Source of the DNA: CAYNFH01 sp964396385
Lineage (GTDB): Bacteria > Armatimonadota > Chthonomonadetes > Chthonomonadales > CAJBBX01
DNA: 24,364 nucleotides
Assembly: GCA_964396385.1 (NCBI GenBank)
Contig: CAYNFH010000089.1
Span: 1-24,364 of the forward strand
Direction of reading: 5' to 3'
Made by a program: the position numbers and the translations under genes
Notes under the pieces: generated by a model
Told to the model about the DNA's origin: nothing
Seen by the model: the letters and a program-made list of their open reading frames with translations, nothing else
The model's database searches: none
In this document: positions 7,203-14,541 of the stretch, in pieces
Numbering within the stretch: the stretch's first letter is position 1
How the letters are laid out: each line of letters opens with the position of its first letter

Positions 7203-8390
7203 ATGATCCCTCTGATTCCAGCAATGCTGGCTTTGAGTGCGACTGCCGTACCCGCCGGACCGGCTAGAGTGGAGCGCGTCACCTACCACGGGTGGGCGGG
7301 GGCTTACCGGTTGTCCAACGGGACAGTGGAGATGGTGTTTGTGCCGCAGATCGGGCGGATCATGCGGTACGGGTACGTGGGCGGGCCGAACGTGCTGTGG
7401 GAGAATGCGGCGCTCGCAGGCAAGACCCTGGACCTGCGCGCTCCCGGCACGGACTGGACGAACTTCGGCGGCGATAAGCTCTGGCCCGCACCGCAGGACC
7501 GCTGGGGCTGGCCGCCGGACCCGGTGATGGACGCCGGTCCCCAGCACGTCCGAGTGCTCCGCGACGGGACGCTGGAGACCAGCGGGCCTCTCAGCCCCAA
7601 GCACCACATTCGGTTCAATCGACGGATCCGCATGGCGCCGAACGGCAACGTGACCATCACCAACATCATGGTGAATGAGGCGGACGCGCCCCAGGAGTGG
7701 TCCGTGTGGGAGGTGGCGCAGGTAGACGACCCGGACAACGTGGCGCTGGGCCGGGCTTCGGAGCGCCTCGCGCCGGGCGGATACAAGGTCCTCACTGAGC
7801 CGGCGACCGGCAGCGTGGTGATGGACGGCGCGGTACCCACGCCCTACTTCCACCGGGACAGGAAACAGATGGGCAAGATCGGCTCCGATTCGCCAAACGG
7901 GCTCCTGATGAGAAAGGGGCACGTTTCCCTCTCGGTCCTGGCGGAGTATCCGGCCGGCGGGACCTACCCGGACGGCGGCTGCCTCCAGGAGGTCTACTCC
8001 AATCCAGACCCGCTTAAGTACATGGAGATGGAGCTGCTGAGCCCCCTCCACACCTTGCGCCCCCACGAGCGGTACAGCTTCGTTACCCGGTGGACCCTCC
8101 AGCGCCTCCTGCTCCGCCGCCCGCTTACTGTACGGCTGCCTGGAACAGGAACGGCCCGCGCCGCGGTCTTGTGTGACAGGAGGGGACGAACCGATGGCAG
8201 CGGACAACGATGTGAGCGTGGAGGAGGCCCGGCAGCGGGTCACAGAGACCGTGGCGGATGCCCAGCGGACCATAGCGGAGCGCGCGGCGGAGCAGGAAGC
8301 GCTGGACCGGCGCGCCGCGGAGGTGCAGGCGGCGGAAGCGCGCCTGGCAGCCGCTCAGAATCAGGCGGCGGCGCAGCGGAGCGCGAGTGA
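7203..8390 (+). CDS. DUF4380 family secreted protein, tail doubtful
   Basis: Residues about 25-300 follow the DUF4380 pattern (VTYHGWAGAYRLSNGTVEMVFVP-like start, then a GGDKLWPAPQ segment and FNRRIRM), a beta-sandwich family probably related to carbohydrate-binding or mutarotase-like folds; its function is unknown. The ATG at 7203 has GAGGTG six bases upstream and is followed by a short hydrophobic segment (PLIPAMLALSATAVPAG) that could be a weak signal peptide. After TRWTLQ near 8100 the frame turns into Arg/Gly/Ala-rich sequence and overlaps the next gene by 197 bases. A TGA in another frame at 8174-8176, just before that gene's ribosome binding site, suggests a frameshift near 8100-8170. 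The true end is therefore likely near 8176. The substrate is unknown. Confidence 0.75.
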   Translation: MIPLIPAMLALSATAVPAGPARVERVTYHGWAGAYRLSNGTVEMVFVPQIGRIMRYGYVGGPNVLWENAALAGKTLDLRAPGTDWTNFGGDKLWPAPQDRWGWPPDPVMDAGPQHVRVLRDGTLETSGPLSPKHHIRFNRRIRMAPNGNVTITNIMVNEADAPQEWSVWEVAQVDDPDNVALGRASERLAPGGYKVLTEPATGSVVMDGAVPTPYFHRDRKQMGKIGSDSPNGLLMRKGHVSLSVLAEYPAGGTYPDGGCLQEVYSNPDPLKYMEMELLSPLHTLRPHERYSFVTRWTLQRLLLRRPLTVRLPGTGTARAAVLCDRRGRTDGSGQRCERGGGPAAGHRDRGGCPADHSGARGGAGSAGPARRGGAGGGSAPGSRSESGGGAAERE

Positions 8391-8592
8391 GCGCCGGTAC
8401 CTGTGGTCGCAGCTCAAGGTGGCACGGGAGGAGTCGGCCAACGCTGCCTTTGGGAAGTACCTGCTGCTGGGGATAATCGTCGCCCTGATCATTGTGGGGG
8501 CCATTGCGTACCGCTTCCGCCCGCAGTCCCCGAATCCGGCATATGCGGCGCCTCCGCCGCCCGGCTCAACGGCGGTAACGGTAACTCGTTGA
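8194..8592 (+). CDS. Small coiled-coil protein with one membrane helix
   Basis: I do not recognise a family. The 132-residue product has an acidic, alanine- and glutamate-rich helical segment (about 5-85, with repeated EAR, AERAAEQEA and AEVQAAEARLAAAQ) typical of a coiled coil. A single transmembrane helix follows at about 89-108 (LLLGIIVALIIVGAIAY), then a short proline-rich tail (YAAPPPPGS). The ATG at 8194 has AGGAGGGG nine bases upstream, a strong site; a GTG at 8173 in the same frame precedes that site and is not used. The helical part would face the cytoplasm if the positive-inside rule holds. It lies directly downstream of the DUF4380 gene and may be co-transcribed with it. Confidence 0.75.
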   Translation: MAADNDVSVEEARQRVTETVADAQRTIAERAAEQEALDRRAAEVQAAEARLAAAQNQAAAQRSASERRYLWSQLKVAREESANAAFGKYLLLGIIVALIIVGAIAYRFRPQSPNPAYAAPPPPGSTAVTVTR

Positions 8593-8694
8593 CGGTGGAG
8601 GGTGGAGAAAGGCTGCGGCATCGTAACAGCCCCTGCTCAACTCAACGTTCCGCGGTCAGTACCGAAATTCCGAATACAGTAGGAACGCCGAAGA

Positions 8695-8722
8695 CCTCAA
8701 CCTTCAACCCTCAACCTTCAAC
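8695..8722. repeat. Heptamer array, unit CTTCAAC/CCTCAAC
   Basis: Four 7-bp units alternate CCTCAAC, CTTCAAC, CCTCAAC, CTTCAAC. The array ends two bases from the stop codon of the GGDEF gene. It is the reverse complement of the unit found beside wecB (4284-4318). A shorter pair of GGTGGAG units lies at 8594-8607. Confidence 0.85.
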
Positions 8723-8724
8723 CG

Positions 8725-10752
8725 CTATGCTGCCAGGCGTTCGTCGTGCTCAAGCACCGGCTGGGCCAGGTGCTCCCACTCGGCGTCGGGCACGGACAGG
8801 AACGCATCCACCACCTCCGGGTCGAACTGTGCCCCGGCCATGCGGCGGATCTCCTCGCGCGCAGCGGCGTACGACTGCGCCTTGCGGTACGGACGCTCGG
8901 TGGTGATGGAGTCCAGCATGTCGCAAACCGCGAAGATGCGGGCACCCAGCGGAATGGCGTCGCCACGCAGACGGTCCGGATAGCCCTGTCCGTCCCACCG
9001 CTCGTGGTGATGCCGGACCACCGGCAGCGCGCCGGCCACTAGCGGCACCTCGCTCACCACGTCCGCCCCGATGATGGGGTGGCCCCGAACGATAATCCAC
9101 TCCGCCTCCGTTAGCGGTCCCTGCTTCCGCAGTATCTCGTCCGGCAGCCGCAGGGTGCCAATGTCGTGCAGCAGCGCGCCCATGGCCAGGCTATGGAGCT
9201 CCGTGTGGGGCAGCTTATCCAGCGTGCCGCGCCGCTCCGCGAGGGCGCGCGCCAGCCGGACGGCGTATCTCGCCACGCGCTGTGGATGTTCCGGCGTCTC
9301 TACCTGTCTCAGCTCCAGGGCGGCCAGCAGCGCGGCGATCACCGGAGCGGACGGACCGTCCAGGATGGCCGCTATGCCCCCGAAAGAGCCGGACACGGTG
9401 CTGGCCGTGGTGCGGATAACCGGGCGGCCCAGCGTGTCCTCTGCCGCCGTCTGCGGACCCGCCGTATCGTGCGCCAGCGCCATCGCCGGGCCATCCGGCG
9501 TGGGAGCGACCGCCACGCAGTTCCGGCCGCTGTGCTTGGCCAGGTAGAGCGCCCCGTCAGCCACGCGCACCAGTCCGTCCGCATCCTCCGCGTGGACGTG
9601 CAGCTCCGCCACTCCGATGCTCACCGTCATGCGCGTATGCGGGAACCTGTGCTCGGCCACGGCGGACCGGATGCGCTCCGCCGCCTCGATGGCGGCCGGG
9701 ATGGTGGTCTGCGGCAGGATGATGGCGAACTCCTCGCCTCCGTATCGCGCGGGCAGGTCGCTCACGCGCACGGTCTCGCGGATGATCGCGCCCAGCGTCT
9801 TGAGCACCGTGTCTCCGGCCGGATGGCCGAAGCGGTCGTTATACATCTTAAAGCGGTCCACGTCCAGCATTACGAGGGAAAGCGGCTGTCCGTGCCGGTT
9901 GGCCAGCGCCACCTGGGACCGCAGCGTCTGCTGGAACACGCGGTGATTGGAGAGGCCGGTCATGGAGTCTATGGCGGCCTGTGCCTCCAGGTGCCGGTTG
10001 GCCTCCTCCAGCTCCGTCTTCATCTCCAGGAGCTCCGCGTTGGAGTCCTTGAGCTCCTGGAACAGCTTCTCGACTTCTCCCGTGCGATCCGCCTGCGCGA
10101 GGGCGAACTCCAGGTCTCCCGCGGTGACCCACGTAAGGAGGGCCAGGGTGACCATCATCACCATGACAAACGCCACGATGGTGAAAAGGCTGAACGTGCC
10201 GAAGGTGGGCAGCGTGTTGTACACCTGCACGTTGAGCTGCATGTGCACGCAGATCATCAGCACGCTGACCCCTGCCAGCACCACCGGAGCGCGCCGGTCG
10301 ACCAGGAATCCGGCCTGCACCACGGCGGTCGCATAGAAGCTGTACAGCAGCACGCTTGTGGGGATGAAGTTGGCGGGCAGCAGAAACAGCGAGACGGCAC
10401 AGCTAGCGATTATTCCGCCGAGATAGAGCGTAGCGGCCATCTTGATCCGGCACCGGCGGTTGGGCACGATGCTGGCGAGCTGCAGGGCAAAGTTGACCAA
10501 GACGCCGGCCAGGTATGCGCGTATGGGGCGCGGATACAGGCTGCCGGCCAGCATGAAGGCGTCGAGGCAGAGGCTGATGAGGGTGCAGGTGGCCAGGAGC
10601 CGCCCGCGCCGCAGCCATTCACGGTCGGGCTGGCGGGAAGAGTCCTCGGTATGTGGTATGTGGGGCGACGCGAAGCGGTGAAGAGCCGACCATCCTGCCC
10701 CAACCGCCGCAAGAATCCGTCCCAAACCGCTGAACCTCCGTGGACTGACCAC
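8725..10752 (-). CDS. Membrane GGDEF + HD-GYP c-di-GMP synthesis/degradation protein
   Basis: Residues about 50-208 form roughly six membrane helices, a sensor-like module with no family name. A coiled coil follows (about 215-260), then a GGDEF domain (about 261-415) with an intact active site GGEEF at 338-342 and an inhibitory I-site RVSD at 329-332. After a linker comes a C-terminal HD-GYP domain (about 470-660) with His489, HD at 529-530, His558, HHHE near 581-584, DGQGYP at 587-592 and Asp612. HDIGK reads HDIGT (Thr533). The protein therefore has the residues both to make and to break c-di-GMP. The start used is GTG at 10752; a TTG at 10725 with GGAGG upstream is a good alternative and loses only nine residues. 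A heptamer array forms the immediate upstream region. The gene is monocistronic. Likely role: switching between motile and biofilm states. Confidence 0.92.
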   Translation of the reverse strand: MVSPRRFSGLGRILAAVGAGWSALHRFASPHIPHTEDSSRQPDREWLRRGRLLATCTLISLCLDAFMLAGSLYPRPIRAYLAGVLVNFALQLASIVPNRRCRIKMAATLYLGGIIASCAVSLFLLPANFIPTSVLLYSFYATAVVQAGFLVDRRAPVVLAGVSVLMICVHMQLNVQVYNTLPTFGTFSLFTIVAFVMVMMVTLALLTWVTAGDLEFALAQADRTGEVEKLFQELKDSNAELLEMKTELEEANRHLEAQAAIDSMTGLSNHRVFQQTLRSQVALANRHGQPLSLVMLDVDRFKMYNDRFGHPAGDTVLKTLGAIIRETVRVSDLPARYGGEEFAIILPQTTIPAAIEAAERIRSAVAEHRFPHTRMTVSIGVAELHVHAEDADGLVRVADGALYLAKHSGRNCVAVAPTPDGPAMALAHDTAGPQTAAEDTLGRPVIRTTASTVSGSFGGIAAILDGPSAPVIAALLAALELRQVETPEHPQRVARYAVRLARALAERRGTLDKLPHTELHSLAMGALLHDIGTLRLPDEILRKQGPLTEAEWIIVRGHPIIGADVVSEVPLVAGALPVVRHHHERWDGQGYPDRLRGDAIPLGARIFAVCDMLDSITTERPYRKAQSYAAAREEIRRMAGAQFDPEVVDAFLSVPDAEWEHLAQPVLEHDERLAA

Positions 10753-10816
10753 GGACTACGGACCACGGACCACCGACACCGCCGTCTGCTGTGGTCTGTG
10801 ATCTGTCGTCTGCGGT
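10744..10816. repeat. Two facing heptamer arrays upstream of the GGDEF gene
   Basis: On the left are ACGGACC-type units (10744-10779: ACTGACC, ACGGACT, ACGGACC twice, ACCGACA). On the right are CTGTGGT-type units (10782-10816: CCGTCTG, CTGTGGT, CTGTGAT, CTGTCGT, CTGCGGT). The second is close to the reverse complement of the first, so the region is an inverted pair of arrays. The left array overlaps the GTG start codon of the GGDEF gene. Confidence 0.75.
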
Positions 10817-11019
10817 CCAAGGTACCTCATCCCCTTATTCCACAGTTCGGGCAAAACCCGCAATGGAACGAGCCGATAGTTCTCCCTCGCATTGTGGAAC
10901 AACCAACTCGGCAGAACCAATGGCTGCCTTCTGAAGGGTGATGGCTGATGTGGCCCAGATTCCGGAGTACATCCGCGTTCAGCCATCCTACACCCGCCAT
11001 TGGTTCAGGAGGGCTGTAA

Positions 11020-11562
11020 GTGCACTACCCAGGACTTCGCAGAGTGGTACGGCGCGGCGGCATGATCGCCGCGCTGCTTGCTATAGCCGCATCCGCCCAC
11101 GCCGCGGCACCGCCGTCCGTGGCGGTCACCGTAACGGGGCTGTCCGGCGAAGACAAGGACCTGGCCGAGGCGGTTTGCCGCACGTTCGTAGCCGACCTGG
11201 CCCGGTCCGCCAAAGTGACGGTGGCCGATACATCGATGGCGCCGTCCACGCCGGTCCGCTTCCAGATCATTGGGAGCTGCCATGCGCTGGACACGCACAT
11301 GCTTGTAAACGTGCGTGTGATGGACTGTTCCACCGGCCGGGCCGTTCCGGGCGGCGCGGACAACCTGCTGGCCGACCGCGGCCAGATGGAGCAGGTGATG
11401 GAGGGCCTCGCGGGCCGCATCGCGGCGCGGATCGGGGAGACCGTTACCACGTCTGCTTCTCCGGCCGCGCATCCTGCTGGAATGGCGCACCGCACCGTTC
11501 GGTATCCGGTGGCGGCGGGGCTCTGTGCCGCCGTTAGGCATCTAGCCTGCGCCGGTTCGTAG
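11020..11562 (+). CDS. Secreted protein, FlgO/CsgG/TolB-N-like fold suspected
   Basis: This is a 180-residue exported protein. GTG at 11020 is the start because AGGAGGG lies six bases upstream and a signal peptide follows (basic RRVVRRGG, hydrophobic AALLAIAASAHA, cleavage near residue 29). Residues about 33-145 alternate strands and helices (VAVTVTGLSGEDKDLAEAV, then a second half with VNVRVMDCSTGRAV and MEQVMEGLAGRIAARIGE). This resembles the N-terminal nucleotide-free TolB/FlgO/CsgG-type fold of periplasmic envelope proteins, a comparison by pattern only. The last 30 residues (from about 150) have no obvious structure, and a late frameshift is possible. It is a single gene with a strong terminator downstream. 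Confidence 0.75.
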   Translation: MHYPGLRRVVRRGGMIAALLAIAASAHAAAPPSVAVTVTGLSGEDKDLAEAVCRTFVADLARSAKVTVADTSMAPSTPVRFQIIGSCHALDTHMLVNVRVMDCSTGRAVPGGADNLLADRGQMEQVMEGLAGRIAARIGETVTTSASPAAHPAGMAHRTVRYPVAAGLCAAVRHLACAGS

Positions 11563-11614
11563 TCTCAGTCGTTACCGACCGCCAATCTCCGTCAAGCTGC
11601 TGACTTCCTCGTTG

Positions 11615-11645
11615 CCCGGCGCCTATCGGCGCCGGGTTTTTCTTT
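11615..11645 (+). terminator. Rho-independent terminator
   Basis: A 9-bp perfect stem (CCCGGCGCC / GGCGCCGGG) with a TATC loop is followed by TTTTTCTTT. It ends the 11020-11562 transcript and separates it from the PhyH operon. Confidence 0.95.
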
Positions 11646-11787
11646 GGAGTGCGCGCTGCTGGCCCCCGCTTTCGTTGTAGCGGCAGAGAGAAAGCTGCAG
11701 CAAGCTCCACACTCCAAATAGCCAGGAATCCGGGACTGCCTGGAGAAGGAGGGGGTAAGCTGTACGCGTACGGGAGACCGGAAACCG

Positions 11788-12558
11788 ATGCCGCTGACTC
11801 AGGAACAGATAGACCAGTTCTGGAGAGATGGATTTCTCGCCGTCCACAACGTGCTGGAGCCGGACGAAGTCGCCGCGCTTCGGCACCGGACCGATTCCAT
11901 CATCCTGGGCGACATCCCCTTCCCGGAGGAGTCCATCCAGATAGAGCCGGAGCTCGAGGCGCAGAATCCCCACGGCACGGCGCGCCTCACCGCGGTGCGG
12001 AAGATGTGGCAGCTCACCCGGTACGACCCGTTCTTCGCGGAGTATGCCCGCCACACCAGGATCGTGGAGGTGGTCGTGGACCTGCTGGGTCCGGACGTGA
12101 AGCTCTACGCCGACCAGATGCTGCTCAAGCCGCCCTTCCACGGTAGCGCCAAACCCTACCACCAGGATTCACCCTACTGGCCCATCGAGCCGATGGAGCT
12201 GGTCACCTGCTGGATGGCCATGGACGATTCGACGCGCGAGAACGGCTGTATGCGGTTCCTGCCCGGAACGCACAAGCTGGGGTTGGTAGAGCACCACTTT
12301 CTGGAGGGGACCCATATTGTCCCGAACGGGTGGGAAGAGATGTCCAAGCGGCCGGACGAAGTGGCCGTGGAGCTGAAGGCGGGGAGCTGCACCTTCCACC
12401 ACAGCCTGGTGCTGCACGAAACCTCGCCCAACCGGTCGCCCCATCCGCGGCGCGCCATGACCACCGCGTACATGCGGGCCACCTCGCGCTACACCGGCAA
12501 GCCGCCGCAGCCGGAGTTCATGCAGATAGCCGGTAAGTCGTACGAAGAATGCGTGTAG
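11788..12558 (+). CDS. Phytanoyl-CoA dioxygenase (PhyH) family oxygenase, copy 1
   Basis: This is a probable Fe(II)/2-oxoglutarate dioxygenase of 256 residues, which hydroxylates an unknown small molecule. The metal triad is visible as His125-x-Asp127 (PYHQDSPYW) and distal His210 (LVLHETSPNRS). A following Arg (221/222, PHPRR) is placed to hold 2-oxoglutarate. The start is ATG 11788, with GGGAG about 11 bases upstream. It is followed after 13 bases by the aldo/keto reductase, so they probably form an operon. It differs clearly from the other two PhyH proteins in the window, so these are separate subfamilies and not a tandem duplication. The substrate is unknown; most bacterial members of this type are not phytanoyl-CoA enzymes. 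Confidence 0.9.
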   Translation: MPLTQEQIDQFWRDGFLAVHNVLEPDEVAALRHRTDSIILGDIPFPEESIQIEPELEAQNPHGTARLTAVRKMWQLTRYDPFFAEYARHTRIVEVVVDLLGPDVKLYADQMLLKPPFHGSAKPYHQDSPYWPIEPMELVTCWMAMDDSTRENGCMRFLPGTHKLGLVEHHFLEGTHIVPNGWEEMSKRPDEVAVELKAGSCTFHHSLVLHETSPNRSPHPRRAMTTAYMRATSRYTGKPPQPEFMQIAGKSYEECV

Positions 12559-12571
12559 AGGGAGCACACAG

Positions 12572-13498
12572 ATGAGCAGCATGAATCGAAGGGAGTTTGT
12601 GGAGCGGGCCGCGCTGGCGGCCGGGGCGCTGGCAGCAGCAGGCGCGGCGACGGCAGAGGAGCGGCATCCCCGCAAGGTGACGGATACCGTCACCCTCGGT
12701 AAGACGGGGATCAAGAGCTCTCTCATCGGGATCGGGACCGGCTCCGTCGGTTGGAACCACCAGTCCAACCAGACCCGGCTCGGCCAGGAGAAGTTCACCG
12801 CCCTGATCCGGCATGCCTACGATTCCGGGATCCGCTTCTTTGACTGCGCGGACCAGTACGGATCCCATCCCTACTTGAAGGAGGCCATCAAGGGGCTGCC
12901 TCGCCACAGCTTCGTCATCCAGTCATAGATCATCCACCGTGACCCGAACGAGGCGCGGGCCGACCTGGACCGGTTCCGCAAGGAGCTGGGCGTGGACTAT
13001 ATCGACACGGTGCTGATGCACGTAGTGACGGAGCCGGACTGGAACGTGCGGTACCGGGGCGTGCAGGAGGTGCTGGAGGAGGCCCGGCAAAAGGGCATCA
13101 TCCGCGCCCATGGCTGCTCCTGCCACACCATCGAGGCGCTTCGCACGGCCGCGGCGGACCCGTGGGTGCAGGTGGACCTGGCGCGCTTCAACCCGTGGGG
13201 CAAGTACATGGACACGCCTCAAGGGGAGAGCGAGGCCAACACGCCGGCCATCGTAAAGCCGGTGCTCCAGCAGATGCGGGCCGCCGGTAAGGGCGTCATC
13301 GGGATGAAGATCCTGGCGCAGGGCGACATAGCTAAAGGCGACGACCGGCTCGCCCGTGCGCGCGAGTCCATCCATCACGCGCTCTCCTCGGGCGCGGTGA
13401 ACATGATGGTGATCGGGTTCGAATCCCCGCAGCAGATCACTGAGATAATGCGCGAGACCCAGGTAGCCTTGGACGACTTCCACGGTGCTGCCGCGTGA
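12572..13498 (+). pseudogene. Tat-exported aldo/keto reductase interrupted by an amber codon at the catalytic lysine
   Basis: The frame encodes 308 codons of an NADPH-dependent aldo/keto reductase. A twin-arginine signal (NRREFVERAALAAG) is followed by a TIM-barrel enzyme. Of the family's Asp-Tyr-Lys-His tetrad, Asp91 and Tyr96 (FFDCADQYG) and His150 (TVLMHVV) are present. At codon 119 (12926-12928) the strand FVIQS is followed by TAG exactly where the catalytic lysine belongs; AAG would need one base change. After it the same frame continues with normal family sequence (IIHRDPNEARADLDRF) to a TGA at 13498. RBS: GAGGGAG before the ATG at 12572. Without readthrough the product is 118 residues and inactive. 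Candidate explanations are a recent nonsense mutation, a base-call error, or suppression. TAG is the usual stop of neighbouring genes, so recoding is unlikely. Confidence 0.85.
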
Positions 13499-13719
13499 AT
13501 CAGTCGGCACCTGTGCCCCAGAAGCAGGGAGTCGGGAGGCAGGCGGCACCGTCGGCCCGCGAGCTGCTCCAATTGCCGGCAGAGGAGCGAACGCGCATTT
13601 TGATCGAGCAGGCCGCCGCGTTAGAGGAGGAGTACCGGACCAATACGGACCTTACGGGCTTTGAGGCATTCGGCGAGGCTGACCTCTATGACGAGACTCC
13701 AATAGATGGGACCGGGTGA
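13495..13719 (+). CDS. Small antitoxin-like protein upstream of Uma2 gene
   Basis: This is a 74-residue acidic protein that I do not recognise by name. The central part (LLQLPAEERTRILIEQAAALEEEY, then a FEAFGEADLYDE C-terminus) follows the pattern of small helical partners that precede nucleases or PIN proteins in bacteria. The start is GTG 13495, overlapping the TGA of the reductase frame (GTGA); no good ribosome binding site is seen, so translational coupling is likely, and a downstream start is possible. Its 3' end overlaps the Uma2 start by 14 bases. If the reductase amber codon stops ribosomes early, coupled translation of this gene would suffer. Confidence 0.65.
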   Translation: MNQSAPVPQKQGVGRQAAPSARELLQLPAEERTRILIEQAAALEEEYRTNTDLTGFEAFGEADLYDETPIDGTG

Positions 13720-14251
13720 GGGAAGGGTTTGGACGGAACAAGAGCTCCTGTCGCTGCCGGACAATGGCTTTCGCCATGAGCTCGTAGACGGGTCCTTGCG
13801 CCCGCTTCCGGCCTCCCATCTGCACGGTGTCATCGCGATGAGGATAGCGGCCTTGCTCATGCGGCCGGCCCAGGGTCGTGGGTATATCTCTGGTTCCAGC
13901 GCCGGCTTCCGGATGCGGTACGGCAACATTCGATCTCCGGACGTGGGCTTTACGCTCAAATCGCGGCTGCCGGACGGTAAGCCTCCAAAGGGCTTCGGAG
14001 CGCTGGCGCCCGATCTCTGCGTCGAGATAGTCTCCCCCTCCGAAGAGCCTGGTGACATGGCTCGCAAAGTGCGTGAGTACTTTGATGCCGGCGCGCAGCA
14101 GGTCTGGCACCTCTTCCCAGATTCCCAGAGCGCTAACGTATTTGCCTCGCCAGAGGAATCGGTCACCGATACGGCTGACGACGAGATAACCGCCGGGGAC
14201 CTCCTCCCCGGCTTCCGCTGCCGCGTCGCCGACCTCTTCGAGCTAGAGTAA
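13706..14251 (+). CDS. Uma2 family (DUF820) PD-(D/E)XK nuclease-like protein
   Basis: This is a 181-residue member of the Uma2/DUF820 group of restriction-endonuclease-fold proteins. Visible motifs are FRHELVDGSLRPLPAS near residues 22-37, RSPDVGFTL near 76-84 (the PD of the core) and APDLCVEIVSPSEEP near 99-113 (the E-x-x-x-P strand), followed by KVREYFDAGAQQVW, the conserved helix and strand. The ATG at 13706 lies inside the preceding gene, so the two are probably translated together. Uma2 genes are very numerous in cyanobacteria and related phyla and their biological role is unproven. Toxin or mobile-element-associated nuclease is the usual guess. Confidence 0.88.
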   Translation: MGPGEGRVWTEQELLSLPDNGFRHELVDGSLRPLPASHLHGVIAMRIAALLMRPAQGRGYISGSSAGFRMRYGNIRSPDVGFTLKSRLPDGKPPKGFGALAPDLCVEIVSPSEEPGDMARKVREYFDAGAQQVWHLFPDSQSANVFASPEESVTDTADDEITAGDLLPGFRCRVADLFELE

Positions 14252-14377
14252 CCTCGCACCTCAGGTTTCAATCGCCTCAGGATGAGAGCGCGTCACTGCC
14301 CCGACATCGCCTGTTAAGTGGTTCCGCGCGTAGGACACAGCACTCCCCCCGCCGAATCTCGGTCCTGCGTCCCAACA

Positions 14378-14505
14378 CTTAGAGTGCATCTCAAAACGCA
14401 AGATGCTGATTTGCGTCCGCGCAGGCGGACACTCGGCGCGAAGCGCCACCTAGCGCGGGACTTCAGTCCTTGCGCTGGACCACAGCGTTCTGAGACGGAT
14501 ACTTA
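14378..14505. mobile_element. MITE-like element, copy 1 (128 bp)
   Basis: This copy is about 94% identical by eye to 17728-17855 in the same orientation. The ends carry imperfect inverted repeats (ATCTCAAAACGC at the left, GCGTTCTGAGA at the right). Internal stems include GGCGC-GAA-GCGCC and an AGCGC/GCGCT stem around GGGACTTCAGTCC. TTAG is present at the left end and TTAA at the right. It has no coding capacity. The stretch 14252-14377 between the Uma2 gene and this element holds nothing I can identify. Confidence 0.8.
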
Positions 14506-14541
14506 ACACCCGATACCCAACATCCACATCAGGAGTCTGCC

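Noticed and set aside
9166..10941. 591-codon plus-strand open frame opposite the GGDEF/HD-GYP gene
   Set aside because: Shadow of the real gene, with no recognisable motif.
12926..12928. Amber reassignment or pyrrolysine usage across this genome
   Set aside because: TAG ends most neighbouring genes (protease, DUF2934, amidase, Gfo/Idh/MocA, AF2212-like, GGDEF, PhyH copy 1, sulfatase-like), so a genome-wide reassignment is unlikely. Only the single codon remains a question.
13415..13427. GGGTTCGAATCCC, which resembles a tRNA T-arm
   Set aside because: It lies in the reductase reading frame (encoding GFESPQ), and no acceptor or anticodon stems can be built around it.
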